From the NCBI RefSeq assembly GCF_026283945.1, contig NZ_JAPDPC010000001.1, forward strand, positions 1,984,001 through 2,048,000: a DNA stretch of 64,000 nucleotides, written 5' to 3'. Source of the DNA: Dyella humicola. Its GTDB lineage: Bacteria; Pseudomonadota; Gammaproteobacteria; Xanthomonadales; Rhodanobacteraceae. A program made the translations under genes and the position numbers. Positions 55,590 through 64,000 of this stretch are shown here, in pieces. The notes under the pieces are model-generated. The model searched no databases. It saw only the letters and a program-made list of their open reading frames with translations, and was not told the DNA's origin. How positions within the stretch are numbered: the first letter of the stretch is position 1; each line of letters opens with the position of its first letter.

Positions 55590-56294
55590 CTACTTTGGCA
55601 AAGCCCGACCTAGTTCCATCCCATCAGCTTGAGTCTGTCTTTGAGCTGGAATCAGCATGTGTGCTGTAGCGCAAGCCATGAGCGCGCCGAGGAGCTGTGC
55701 CGCGACGAAGCCGGCCACATCCATCGGTCGGATACCGGCAAAGGTCTGGGTCAGTGAGCGCGCTACCGTCACTGCCGGATTGGCGAACGATGTGCTGGCG
55801 GTGAACCAGTAGGCCGCGAAAATATAGCTCGCCACCAGCATGGGAATCGCTGTGGGCCTATGCCGTGCGCCGAGCAGGATAGTAAGCAGCAAGCCGAAGG
55901 TGGCAACCGCCTCGCTGAGCCACTGCGCCACGCCCGTGCGCGCATGCGTACCTGGCTGAAGCAGCGGCAGGCCGAACATGGCGTGCGCCAGCACGACGCC
56001 AACCACCGCCGCCACCACCTGCACGACGATATAGGCCACGGCTTCGCAATTGCCAAGCTCGCCGCGCAGCCGCATGGCGAGCGTCACGGCGGGATTGAAA
56101 TGCGCACCCGAGATCGGACCAAACAGTACGATCAGTACATAGAGGGCACCGGCCGTTGCCGCTGCATTGGCCAGCAGCGCGATGCCATCGTTTCCGTGGG
56201 AAAGCGCCACACCCATGATCCCCGAGCCCACGACGGTGGCTAGAAGCAGCACAGTGCCAAGGAACTCGGCCAGAAGTTTGCGCGATAGCGACAT
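55590..56294 (-). CDS. aqpS: MIP-family channel of the ars operon (AqpS-like aquaglyceroporin)
   Basis: This 234-residue protein has six helices with HFNPAVTL and FANPAVTVAR pore motifs. Its place as last gene of arsR-arsI-arsC-arsC suggests the AqpS role known in Sinorhizobium, where arsenite made by ArsC leaves the cell by facilitated diffusion. No ArsB or Acr3 pump gene is present. The ATG at 56294 overlaps the arsC stop by one base (TGATG); a GTG one codon earlier is possible. Confidence 0.85.
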   Translation of the reverse strand: MSLSRKLLAEFLGTVLLLATVVGSGIMGVALSHGNDGIALLANAAATAGALYVLIVLFGPISGAHFNPAVTLAMRLRGELGNCEAVAYIVVQVVAAVVGVVLAHAMFGLPLLQPGTHARTGVAQWLSEAVATFGLLLTILLGARHRPTAIPMLVASYIFAAYWFTASTSFANPAVTVARSLTQTFAGIRPMDVAGFVAAQLLGALMACATAHMLIPAQRQTQADGMELGRALPK

Positions 56295-56686
56295 CACAGT
56301 TCCACCAACAACGCCTTCACGCGTGCTGAGATCTCGTCGCGGACCGCTCGATAGCCATCATCATCCATGTGCTTGGGATCGGGCAGCCCCCAGTCTTCGC
56401 GGCGCTTGGCCGGCACCCACGGACAGTTGTCACCACAGCCCATGGTGATGACGGCATCGAACTCCCCGTCGATCTCATTGAGCGACTTCGAATCGTGCGT
56501 GGTCAGGTCGTACCCCAGTTCGGACATGAAGCGAATCGCTTTCGGGTTGATCTGCCCCGATGGCTGTGAGCCGGCACTCAGCGCTTCGACTTGGTCACCG
56601 CCGTGGATGTGGGCAAAGGCCTCAGCCATCTGGCTGCGATTGGAGTTTTCGATACAGACGAATAGAACGCGCTTCATGGTGGCCAT
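56294..56686 (-). CDS. arsC: Arsenate reductase ArsC, LMW-phosphatase type (second of two)
   Basis: This 130-residue protein reduces arsenate to arsenite with the thioredoxin-type triad. C11 lies in VCIENSNRSQMAEAF, with C84 and C88 in TMGCGDNCPW as the shuttle pair. WGLPDP contains the general acid Asp. It overlaps the upstream arsC by one base (TGATG) and is followed by aqpS the same way. ATG at 56677 (MKRVLF) is an alternative start. Confidence 0.92.
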   Translation of the reverse strand: MATMKRVLFVCIENSNRSQMAEAFAHIHGGDQVEALSAGSQPSGQINPKAIRFMSELGYDLTTHDSKSLNEIDGEFDAVITMGCGDNCPWVPAKRREDWGLPDPKHMDDDGYRAVRDEISARVKALLVEL

Positions 56687-57180
56687 CAGGAGTGTGGAGT
56701 TTGTTGGGCAATGTTGTGCAGTTGCTGCTCAAGGGCTAATTGATCGAGCTTGCCGAGCGGAAGCGCCAGTAGCAGCTCGACGCGGCGCCGGAGGATCTGC
56801 CATGCGTTCTTGAAGGCCTGGGGATCATCTGGCGTAAGTGCGGGATCGGGCACACCCCAGTGCGCCATCGCAGGATGACCTGGCCACACCGGACAGGTTT
56901 CGCCTGCGGCGTCGTCGCACACCGTGATGACGAAATTCATCGCAGGGGCGCCGGGCTTGGCGAACTCGTCCCAGCTCTTGGTGCGCAGCGTCTGAGTCGG
57001 CATGCCCAAGTCTGCGATGAGTTGCGCCGCCAGCGGCTGGACATGTGCCGCCGGATGGCTGCCCGCACTGTAGGCGCGTATGCGCCCCTTGCTCATGGCA
57101 TTGAGCAGGGCTTCAGCCATCTGGCTGCGCGCAGAGTTCCCAGTGCACAGGAACAGCGCGTTGTAGGTAGCCTCGGTCAC
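56686..57180 (-). CDS. arsC: Arsenate reductase ArsC, LMW-phosphatase type (first of two)
   Basis: This 164-residue protein has the catalytic loop LCTGNSARSQMAEAL (C12), the shuttle cysteines C88 and C96 in VCDDAAGETCPVWP, and WGVPDPA. A C-terminal helical extension of about 30 residues is not seen in the second copy. The two reductases are clearly diverged, so they are not a recent tandem duplication. It is 23 bases downstream of arsI. Confidence 0.93.
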   Translation of the reverse strand: MTEATYNALFLCTGNSARSQMAEALLNAMSKGRIRAYSAGSHPAAHVQPLAAQLIADLGMPTQTLRTKSWDEFAKPGAPAMNFVITVCDDAAGETCPVWPGHPAMAHWGVPDPALTPDDPQAFKNAWQILRRRVELLLALPLGKLDQLALEQQLHNIAQQTPHS

Positions 57181-57203
57181 GGTGTGCTATCCATGGCGTC
57201 TGC

Positions 57204-57692
57204 TCAGCAGCAACCCGATTGCGGCGCGCAGCAGCCGGAACCCTTGTCGACCTTGGGTTTCGCCGTGCGGACGTCGGGAGAGCAGGCGGCCCCATCGGTG
57301 GCACAGGCGGCGTCGCCCGCGTAGTAGGTCGTGGCGTCACCAATGGTATGGAAGGTTTCCCAGCGCGTGCCTTGCGGATCTTCGGTCCACAGCTTGTCGG
57401 ACTGCGCGTAGCAGCAAATGGTGGCTTCCTCGGGCACGACAGCGCCGCCGGCTGCATCAAGGCGATGACCGAGTTCAGCGAGGTCGCCTTCACTGTCCAC
57501 CTGGATACCGAGGTGATCGACGCCCGGCGCACGGCCGGTGTTGGAGATGGCGAAATTGACTCGCGGATTCTCCAACACCCATTTGGCGTAGTCGGACTTC
57601 AGCACCGTCGGTTCCGCTGCGAACAACGTGGAGTAGAAACGCACACTGGACGTCAGGTCAGACACATTGAGGTGGACGTGGAAGCGACTCAT
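57204..57692 (-). CDS. arsI: ArsI/CadI-type VOC protein, probable C-As lyase
   Basis: This 162-residue VOC protein matches ArsI, the Fe(II) dioxygenase that cleaves the carbon-arsenic bond of trivalent methyl- and aromatic arsenicals. It has H7 in FHVHLNV, H60 in PGVDHLGI and the substrate-binding tandem cysteines C93-C94 in ATICCYAQSDKLW. The C-terminus is cysteine-rich (GSGCCAPQSGCC). CadI, a cadmium-induced relative, shares these features, so the assignment leans on its operon. It overlaps arsR by 4 bases. Confidence 0.9.
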   Translation of the reverse strand: MSRFHVHLNVSDLTSSVRFYSTLFAAEPTVLKSDYAKWVLENPRVNFAISNTGRAPGVDHLGIQVDSEGDLAELGHRLDAAGGAVVPEEATICCYAQSDKLWTEDPQGTRWETFHTIGDATTYYAGDAACATDGAACSPDVRTAKPKVDKGSGCCAPQSGCC

Positions 57693-58030
57693 CGCGAAGC
57701 TCCTGATTTGCGAGGTGTGCAGACGGATACGGGATCGCAGCTGACCTTGCCTTCGCAGCAGTTCTCGGTGAGGTAGGCAAGCAGGGCGTTCATTTGCAGA
57801 TAGTTCGCGCGTACTCGGATCACGCGGCCCTCGCGCTCGTCGTGGACCAGTGCGGCAGCACGGAGAATGTTGAGGTGCGCCGTGAGCGTGGCTGGGGGAA
57901 GATCGAGGTGCTCACGCAGCTCGCCGACCGACATGCCATCGGGGCCGGCCTGAACCAGTTGGCGAAACGCCGCCAGCCGCGAATCGTGGCTGAGGGCGCT
58001 GAGGGCTTCGAGGGCGGCTTTCGTTTCCAT
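57689..58030 (-). CDS. arsR: Arsenite-responsive repressor ArsR
   Basis: This 113-residue winged-helix repressor has its HTH at about residues 34-58 (SVGELREHLDLPPATLTAHLNILRAA). The inducer site is C-terminal: C91-C92 and C98 (NCCEGKVSC), the same spacing as in the Acidithiobacillus-type ArsR rather than the helix-3 CxC site of E. coli. The ATG at 58030 gives the standard length; the frame is open to 58114. It leads the ars operon and a candidate operator lies just before it. Confidence 0.93.
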   Translation of the reverse strand: METKAALEALSALSHDSRLAAFRQLVQAGPDGMSVGELREHLDLPPATLTAHLNILRAAALVHDEREGRVIRVRANYLQMNALLAYLTENCCEGKVSCDPVSVCTPRKSGASR

Positions 58031-58032
58031 GA

Positions 58033-58047
58033 TTCGATAATTCCGAA
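58033..58047. promoter_or_regulatory. Candidate ArsR operator
   Basis: TTCG-ATAATTC-CGAA is an inverted repeat within an AT-rich stretch (58031-58060) directly upstream of arsR, unlike the surrounding GC-rich DNA. TTCC and GGAA in the same stretch may form an alternative dyad. Confidence 0.5.
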
Positions 58048-58227
58048 AATATGGAAATAAGTCAACAGGCACCGGGTCGATAGCCATCATCACCTGGACC
58101 GCTGGGCGTGCCACAACCTGGCTTTTGCGACTCTGCTTGCCTTGCTCTTTGCGCCGATAGGCATCGATGTGCTGACATCGGCATGGCTGCAGTTCCGTTT
58201 GAAACTCGTCTCACTTGGAGTACGACG

Positions 58228-58449
58228 TTGGATTCCAAACAGACACTCGTCCTGCAAAGCACGGTAACTTGCCCGTTCTGCGGGCATCGGTCCATCGAGC
58301 AGATGCCCACGAACAGTTGCCTGTTCTTCTACGACTGCCCGGCTTGCGGCGCATGGCTGCAGCCGAAAGAGGGTGACTGTTGTGTCTTCTGCTCCTACGG
58401 CACGGTGCCTTGCCCACCGAAGCAGCAGGAAGGTTCCTGCTGCCATTGA
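58228..58449 (+). CDS. GDCCVxC domain-containing (seleno)protein-family member
   Basis: This 73-residue protein has ten cysteines: CPFCG, CPACG, and the family signature GDCCVFCSYG with a final CPP...SCC. The first two pairs look like a zinc ribbon. Homologues in some bacteria carry selenocysteine in the GDCC motif; here it is cysteine, with no in-frame TGA. The start is TTG at 58228, 8 bases after GGAG, giving MDSKQTLVLQ. It is divergent from arsR and converges on cusA. Role unknown; metal or thiol chemistry is likely. Confidence 0.82.
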   Translation: MDSKQTLVLQSTVTCPFCGHRSIEQMPTNSCLFFYDCPACGAWLQPKEGDCCVFCSYGTVPCPPKQQEGSCCH

Positions 58450-58474
58450 TCCTGAGTACGGGGGCAGGGGCTCT

Positions 58475-61400
58475 TCATGGGGCGGTTCCTTGGCTCGGCG
58501 TCAGTAAGACGTTTGCCTTGCTGGCCTTGCGCAAGCGATGCAGGACCAGCAGGCGAAATGCCGCGGGGATCATGAGCATCGATAACAGCGGTGCCGTGAG
58601 CATGCCGCCCACCATCGGGGCGGCGATGCGCTGCATGACTTCGGAGCCGGCGCCGTGGCCCAGCAAGATGGGGAAGAGGCCGGCGAGAATCACCGCGACG
58701 GTCATCGCTTTCGGTCGAACGCGCTGCACGGCGCCTTCACGAATCGCATCGTCCAGCTCGGTGGGGCCGGCCTGGGGATTGAGTGCGAGCTGATGCTCCC
58801 AGGCGTGGCGCAAGTACAACAGCATCACCACGCCAAACTCGGCGGCCACGCCGGCCAGGGCGATGAAGCCGATCATCGTCGCCACGGATACGGCGTGGCC
58901 CAGTAGCCAGATCAGCCACAGCCCGCCGACCAGGGCCAGCGGTACGCTGGCCATGATCATGGCCGCTTCGCTGGCACGACGAAACACCGCATAGATCAGC
59001 GCGAAGATGATGACCAGCGCGATCGGCACGACGACCTTGAGTCGCTCCATGGCGCTGGCGAGGTACTCGAACTGCCCCGACCAGGCCAAGGTGATGCTCG
59101 GCGGCAACGTCACCTGTTGGGCAACAGTTCGTTGCAGATCGGCAACGACGGCGCCGAGATCGCGGCCAGCCGTATCCACGTAAACATAAGTCGCCAGCTG
59201 TCCGTTCTCGCTTTTCAGCATGGGCGGTCCGACATCCAGCGTGATGTCGGCGACCTGGTCCAGGGTCAGCTGTGCACCACTGGCGGCGATGATTGGCAAC
59301 TGGCGCAAGGCCGCGATCGAATCTCGTTCGATGCGTGGATAGCGAACCACGATCGGATAACGCTCGCGTCCCTGGACGGTTTGTCCGATCGGATCGCCTC
59401 CCACCAGGGTGGCAATCATCGCTTGCACCTGTTGTTGGGTCAGTCCATAGCGGGCTGCGTCACCGGGGCGTACGTGCACATTGACGTAGCGTCCGCCCTC
59501 GGCGCGTTCGGCAATGGCCGAGCTGACGCCGGGCACTTTCCTGGCAACGGTTTCGATCTGATCGGCGACGGTTTGCAAAGTGGTTGGATCGGGTCCGAGC
59601 ACCTTGATGCCGATCGGGCTCTTGATGCCGGTCGCCAGCATGTCGATGCGGTTGCGGATCGGCGGTACGAACAAGTTCGTCAGCCCGGGCACGTGCACCG
59701 CCTTGTCCAGTTCGCGCTTGAGCTTGTCCATGGTCATGCCCGGCCGCCACTGATCCTTCGGCTTGAAGGTAATCGTGGTCTCGAACATTTCCAGTGGTGC
59801 CGGATCGGTGGCGGTCTCCGCGCGTCCGGCCTTGCCAAACACGTGATCGACCTCAGGCACGGTCTTGATCATGCGGTCGGTGAGTTGCGCCAGTTGCGAT
59901 GCTTTACCGGCCGACAAGCTGGGTAGCGCCGTCGGCATGTACAGCAGGGTGCCTTCATCCATCGGCGGCATGAATTCGCTGCCGAGGCGGCTGAAAGGAA
60001 TCGCGGCGCTGAAAAACAGGACGCTAGCCAGTACCAGCGTTGCCTTTGGATAACGCAGCACGGCTTCCAGGATGGGGCGGTACAGCGCGATCAGGCCTCG
60101 ATTGAGCGGATTGTCGCGTTCGGCGCGAATCCGTCCGCGCACCAGATAGCCCATCAACACCGGCACCAAGGTGATGGCGAGCACGGCGGATGCAGCCATG
60201 GCATAGGTCTTGGTGAAAGCGAGTGGCTTGAACAGCTTGCCTTCCTGGCCTTGCAGCGCAAACACCGGCACGAACGACAGCGCGATGATCAGGAGGCTGA
60301 CGAACAGTGCCGGACCCACCTCGGCCGCGGACTCGGCCACCAGGGTCCAGCGCGCTGCGCCCTGGGGTTCTTTTCCCTCGTGCGCATCACGCCAATGCTC
60401 CAGGTGCTTGTGGGTGTTCTCGATCATCACCACCGCCGCATCGACCATCGCGCCGATGGCAATCGCGATACCGCCGAGCGACATCAGGTTGGCCGTCACG
60501 CCTTGCAGATGCATCACGATGAAGGCGGCCAGTACGCCGAGCGGCAGCGTGATCACGGCCACCAGCGCCGAGCGCACGTGGCCGAGGAACAGCGCGCAGA
60601 CCAGGGCGACGACGATGAACTCCTCCAGCAGCTTGCCCCACAGGTTCTCCACGGCCGCATCGATCAACTGCGAACGATCGTAGGTCGGGACGATCTCCAC
60701 GCCGGGCGGCAGGCTGTGTTTGAGTTCGGCGAGCTTGGCCTTGACGGCGGCGATCGCGGCCTTGGCGTTCTTGCCCGTGCGCAACACCACGACACCGCTG
60801 GCGACTTCGCCCTGGCCGTCCAGTTCGGTGATACCACGCCGGAAGCTGGGGCCGCGTCGTACCGAAGCGACATCGCGCAGCAAGACCGGAACGCCGCCGG
60901 CGTTGGCCGTAATCGGTACACGTTCGAAGTCCTCGCGACTGCGCAGATAGCCTTCGCTGCGTACGATGAACTCGGCTTCGGCTTGTTCGATCACCGAGCC
61001 GCCGTTCGCGCCATTGGCGGCACGAATGGCCTCGACCAGCTGTGTCACCGTGACGTTACGCGCGGCCAGTTGCTGCGGATCAGGTACGACCTGCCAAGCC
61101 TGTTCCATGCCACCCAGGCTGGCGACTTCAGCCACATCCGGTACGGTCTTGAGTTGATAACGCAGGAACCAGTCCTGCAAAGCGCGCAGCTGGCCGAGGT
61201 CGTGCTGGCCCGTGCGATCGACCAGGGCGTATTCGAAGATCCAGCCCAGGCCGGTGGCATCCGGGCCCAGCGAAGGGCTCACACCTGCGGGCAAGCGATC
61301 GCGGACCTGGCTCAGGTACTCCAAGACACGTGAGCGCGCCCAGTAGAGATCCGTGTTGTCGTCAAACAACACATAGACGTAGGAGCCGCCGAAGAACGAA

Positions 61401-61654
61401 AAACCGCGGACGGTCTTGGCCCCGGGCACCGACAGCATGGTGGTGGCCAAGGGATAGGTCACCTGATCCTCGATCACCTGGGGTGACTGGCCCGACCAGT
61501 TGGTCTGGATGATCACCTGGGTGTCGGACAGATCGGGCAGGGCATCGATCGGCGTGCGCGTGGCCGCGAACACACCCGCCATCGCCAGCGCCAAGGCGGC
61601 CAGCAGCACGAACACGCGGTGCGTAATGGCGGCACGGATGAGGGCGGTGATCAT
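58475..61654 (-). CDS. cusA: Heavy-metal RND efflux pump, inner-membrane subunit (CusA/CzcA family)
   Basis: This 1059-residue protein has twelve helices and two large periplasmic loops. The start [43 protein letters not shown] is typical of HME-RND pumps, as are the methionine-rich passages and the middle [21 protein letters not shown] segment, found in the Cu/Ag branch. It should pump Cu(I)/Ag(I) from periplasm and cytoplasm with CusB and CusC. ATG 61654 overlaps the cusB stop as ATGA. Confidence 0.94.
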   Translation of the reverse strand: MITALIRAAITHRVFVLLAALALAMAGVFAATRTPIDALPDLSDTQVIIQTNWSGQSPQVIEDQVTYPLATTMLSVPGAKTVRGFSFFGGSYVYVLFDDNTDLYWARSRVLEYLSQVRDRLPAGVSPSLGPDATGLGWIFEYALVDRTGQHDLGQLRALQDWFLRYQLKTVPDVAEVASLGGMEQAWQVVPDPQQLAARNVTVTQLVEAIRAANGANGGSVIEQAEAEFIVRSEGYLRSREDFERVPITANAGGVPVLLRDVASVRRGPSFRRGITELDGQGEVASGVVVLRTGKNAKAAIAAVKAKLAELKHSLPPGVEIVPTYDRSQLIDAAVENLWGKLLEEFIVVALVCALFLGHVRSALVAVITLPLGVLAAFIVMHLQGVTANLMSLGGIAIAIGAMVDAAVVMIENTHKHLEHWRDAHEGKEPQGAARWTLVAESAAEVGPALFVSLLIIALSFVPVFALQGQEGKLFKPLAFTKTYAMAASAVLAITLVPVLMGYLVRGRIRAERDNPLNRGLIALYRPILEAVLRYPKATLVLASVLFFSAAIPFSRLGSEFMPPMDEGTLLYMPTALPSLSAGKASQLAQLTDRMIKTVPEVDHVFGKAGRAETATDPAPLEMFETTITFKPKDQWRPGMTMDKLKRELDKAVHVPGLTNLFVPPIRNRIDMLATGIKSPIGIKVLGPDPTTLQTVADQIETVARKVPGVSSAIAERAEGGRYVNVHVRPGDAARYGLTQQQVQAMIATLVGGDPIGQTVQGRERYPIVVRYPRIERDSIAALRQLPIIAASGAQLTLDQVADITLDVGPPMLKSENGQLATYVYVDTAGRDLGAVVADLQRTVAQQVTLPPSITLAWSGQFEYLASAMERLKVVVPIALVIIFALIYAVFRRASEAAMIMASVPLALVGGLWLIWLLGHAVSVATMIGFIALAGVAAEFGVVMLLYLRHAWEHQLALNPQAGPTELDDAIREGAVQRVRPKAMTVAVILAGLFPILLGHGAGSEVMQRIAAPMVGGMLTAPLLSMLMIPAAFRLLVLHRLRKASKANVLLTPSQGTAP

Positions 61655-62934
61655 GGCTGGTCTCCCGGCATCGGCGCACTGGTGGCGGGTGCGGGTTTCG
61701 TCTCGGGACCGTTCAAGCGATCGAGTGCCCCCGACAGGCTGGCCTCCGAATCGATCAGAAACTGGCCGGACACCACCACCTTCTCGCCACCGCTGAGGCC
61801 ATCGAGAATTTCGGTATAGCCGCCGGCCGTACGCCCGGCGTGTACTGCGACGGCACGAAAGCGCCCGCCGTCTTCGGCGACGATCACCCGCGCGTGCTCG
61901 CCCGTGGAGATCAATGCATCGTCGGGCACCACAGGCACAGCCGTACCCGGACTCGGTTCGAGCTGCACGGTGGCGAACATGCCGGGACTCAATGCGCCAT
62001 CCGGATTGGCGAGCACGATGCGTGCGCGCTGCGTTCGCGTGGTCATGTCGAGATCGGGCAGTAACGTTTCCACCTTGCCGTGAAAGGCTTGCCCGGGCAG
62101 GGCATCGACGTGGACGGTGACCGGTGTATCCGCGTGCACCGTGCCCGCCACCGCTTGCGGCAAGGCCGCCTCGACCCACACCGTGGACAGCCCGTTGATG
62201 GTCATCAGTGTTTGCCCGGCATTGACGCGCTGACCCTCACGCACATCCAGCGTGCTGATCACGCCAGCTTGCGGTGCATGCAAGGTGATTTGGCCGCCAC
62301 TTCCGATCGTGTGGCCATCGCCCGGCGACAGACCGAGCGCCTGCAGGCGTTGTTGCGCCGCGCCGCGCAAGGCTTTGGCTTCGTCTGACTGGACGTGCTG
62401 CAAGGCCTGGGATTCGGCTACGGCGCTGCTCCACTGCGGCGCGAGCAAATCGGCCAGCGGGGCACCGGAAGCGACGTTCGTATACGGCGCGCGTGCATAC
62501 AGCTTGCTCACCACCGCGTCCACGCGCGCGCTGACGACGACGGCCTGGCGCAGATCCCAGCTGATCGTTCCTGGCACCTGCACGCTCGCCGGTAACGCAC
62601 GACGTTCGACCGCTGTGGTGCGCACGCCCAGGTTCTGTACGGTGGCCGAATCGATGTGTACAACGCCCTGGTCGGTGCCGGTATCAGCGTACTTGGGGAT
62701 CATCTTCATACCCATCGACGACAAGCCGGGCTTGTCATGATGCTCGGCAGGAATCATCGGGTCGTACCAGTACAACGGCTTGGCGCTTGCAGCCGGCGCT
62801 GGCGATCCCGTGTTGGCGGGTTGATCGGCGGGAGACTCTGCCGAACCGCTGCCGTGGCGGCCTGCCCAGTAGGCGATGCTCGCCGTAACCAGCAGCACGA
62901 TAAGCGTGAAGGGAATCAAGAGTGCGCGCTTCAT
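61651..62934 (-). CDS. cusB: Heavy-metal RND efflux periplasmic adaptor (CusB)
   Basis: This 427-residue membrane fusion protein has an N-terminal signal/anchor (about residues 5-24). A heavy-metal-binding domain follows at about 54-82 (YWYDPMIP...MGMKMIPKY) with methionines 60, 74 and 76, which supports a Cu/Ag rather than Co/Zn/Cd substrate. The barrel, lipoyl and hairpin domains follow ([19 protein letters not shown]). It overlaps both neighbours by 4 bases as ATGA. Confidence 0.93.
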   Translation of the reverse strand: MKRALLIPFTLIVLLVTASIAYWAGRHGSGSAESPADQPANTGSPAPAASAKPLYWYDPMIPAEHHDKPGLSSMGMKMIPKYADTGTDQGVVHIDSATVQNLGVRTTAVERRALPASVQVPGTISWDLRQAVVVSARVDAVVSKLYARAPYTNVASGAPLADLLAPQWSSAVAESQALQHVQSDEAKALRGAAQQRLQALGLSPGDGHTIGSGGQITLHAPQAGVISTLDVREGQRVNAGQTLMTINGLSTVWVEAALPQAVAGTVHADTPVTVHVDALPGQAFHGKVETLLPDLDMTTRTQRARIVLANPDGALSPGMFATVQLEPSPGTAVPVVPDDALISTGEHARVIVAEDGGRFRAVAVHAGRTAGGYTEILDGLSGGEKVVVSGQFLIDSEASLSGALDRLNGPETKPAPATSAPMPGDQP

Positions 62935-64000
62935 GGGGTATCCCCCTCGGGCAGCAGATAGGTCAAGGCTGCCCAGGCGCGACCGTATTCGGTCAGCATG
63001 CGGGCATAGTCGGTGTGGTGGGAAATTTCGTCACGGCGCGCTTCCAGCAAGGGCTGGATGTCACCGCCACCGCGATAGGCCGCCAAGGCCAGCGCAGTGC
63101 GATCGTTCGCTTGCGGCAATAGTTGGTCGAGGTGCCGACGCGCTTGCCGTCCTAGTGCGTCCCATTGTGCCCAGGCAGCCTGCACGGCTTCGATTTGCTG
63201 TCGCCGCGCATCGTCGTGTTCGGCACGCACGGCATCGAGATCGTCGGCACGCGCGCTGATACCGCGGTCCTGCCGATTGCGAGTGAATAACGGCAGGCTC
63301 ACGCCGACCTGCAACGACACCATGTCAGACAGGCCGCGCACGCGGGAGCCGTAAGTGAAGCCGACACTCCACTCGGGATGCTTCTCGGCCTTGGCCGCCT
63401 CCAGGGCGGCTTCGGCGGCGTGTTCGCGAGCGGGCCAGTCGAGGAGGTTGCCTTGCTGATCGAGGCTGGCAAGCAGGGAAGACTCGTCGTGCGGAAGCAC
63501 GGTGAAGTCCGGCGCGTCGCCCAGCGGCTCCTTGACCGGAGTACCAAGCCATCGCCCCAAGGCCGCCCGCGCCTGAGATTCGCGCGAGGTCGCGTCGTCG
63601 ATACGGTTTTCCAGATCGAGCGCTTCCGTGCGCATGGCCAGCACGTCGGCCGCCGAGCCGGTTCCACTACGCAATCGCGCTTCGGCGATCGTGACGTCCA
63701 CGGCCCACTCGCGCCGCATGGCCTGCAGCATCTCGGCTTCGTGGTGAGCGCCCCACGCACTGATCCAGGCGGCGGCGACCTGTTGCTTGATCGCGAGTCG
63801 GGTCATCACGGTGGTCGATGCGGCTTGTTCGACATGGGCGCCGGCGGCGTCACGCTGTGCCTGCCGCTTCGCGCGCGAAGGCAACACCTGGGTAAGTCCG
63901 ACGGTGCGTTGGGTCTGGGGGTCGCCACCGGCGGTAAACGCGCCCGGCCCCTGGATGGCCAGGTCCTCGATGCCGACAACGAGTTGGGGATCCGGCAAGG
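62931..64000 (-). CDS. cusC: Outer-membrane efflux protein of the Cus system, partial (runs off the right edge)
   Basis: At least 356 codons of a TolC-type outer-membrane channel; the N-terminal part including the signal peptide is outside the window. The visible start PDPQLVVGIEDLAI is the usual LPDP region after about 60 residues in this family. The long helices typical of the tunnel follow (QAASTTVMTRLAIKQQVAAAW, then GSAADVLAMRTEALDLENRI). It lies upstream of cusB with a 4-base overlap, so the order is cusC-cusB-cusA. Confidence 0.9.
   Translation of the reverse strand, partial: LPDPQLVVGIEDLAIQGPGAFTAGGDPQTQRTVGLTQVLPSRAKRQAQRDAAGAHVEQAASTTVMTRLAIKQQVAAAWISAWGAHHEAEMLQAMRREWAVDVTIAEARLRSGTGSAADVLAMRTEALDLENRIDDATSRESQARAALGRWLGTPVKEPLGDAPDFTVLPHDESSLLASLDQQGNLLDWPAREHAAEAALEAAKAEKHPEWSVGFTYGSRVRGLSDMVSLQVGVSLPLFTRNRQDRGISARADDLDAVRAEHDDARRQQIEAVQAAWAQWDALGRQARRHLDQLLPQANDRTALALAAYRGGGDIQPLLEARRDEISHHTDYARMLTEYGRAWAALTYLLPEGDTP

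Noticed and set aside
58228-58449. Selenocysteine-encoding gene
   Set aside because: The GDCC motif is encoded by ordinary cysteine codons and there is no in-frame TGA before the end.

Overview
The window is high-GC bacterial chromosome. Gene content and order (tpiA-secG-tRNA-Leu, FabV, Phr, Rnk, LigA-EpmA, a complete hopanoid cluster with GTG/TTG starts) point to a gammaproteobacterium of the Xanthomonadales, most likely Rhodanobacteraceae (Dyella/Frateuria/Rhodanobacter-like). This placement comes from recalled gene content, not from a search.

Bases 1-16740 hold a hopanoid region. A left block on the minus strand has squalene synthase, squalene-hopene cyclase, HpnG and the HpnN exporter, joined by 4-base stop/start overlaps. 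HpnA reads the other way. A second minus-strand block has HpnI, HpnJ, HpnK, HpnL and a ferritin-like di-iron protein. A plus-strand block has a DUF2147 protein, Idi, HpnH, HpnB and FabV. Together they cover isoprenoid supply, squalene, cyclisation to the hopene skeleton, side-chain addition (HpnH, HpnG), head-group work (HpnI, HpnK, HpnJ giving a cyclitol ether) and export (HpnN).

Bases 16741-37577 are mostly core genes: photolyase, a CPA2 antiporter, two MFS transporters, Rnk, LigA-EpmA-VOC, AqpZ, SbcB, Orn-FolP-GlmM, a 2-oxoglutarate oxygenase, an SDR, TpiA, SecG and tRNA-Leu(GAG). Several gaps carry palindromic repeats, including a roughly 510-base imperfect palindrome near 28.6 kb.

From the tRNA-Leu onward the window looks accessory. 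A 2.8-kb element lies between a 16-base repeat of the tRNA 3' end (37562-37577 and 40376-40391). It has no integrase, a phased GGGCACC array at its left end, and five small genes each followed by a copy of the same hairpin. Next come a double retropepsin-TPR protein, an M50 protease, DUF2971, a coiled-coil lipoprotein, unknown membrane proteins, and two near-identical small genes 6.4 kb apart that share a structured leader of about 265 bases. Between those two lie DUF998, an alpha/beta hydrolase, YnfA and an orphan kdpF(?)-kdpA.

The right end (55590-64000) is metal and metalloid resistance: arsR-arsI-arsC-arsC-aqpS, a GDCCVxC protein, and a Cus-type copper/silver RND efflux system cut off by the window edge.
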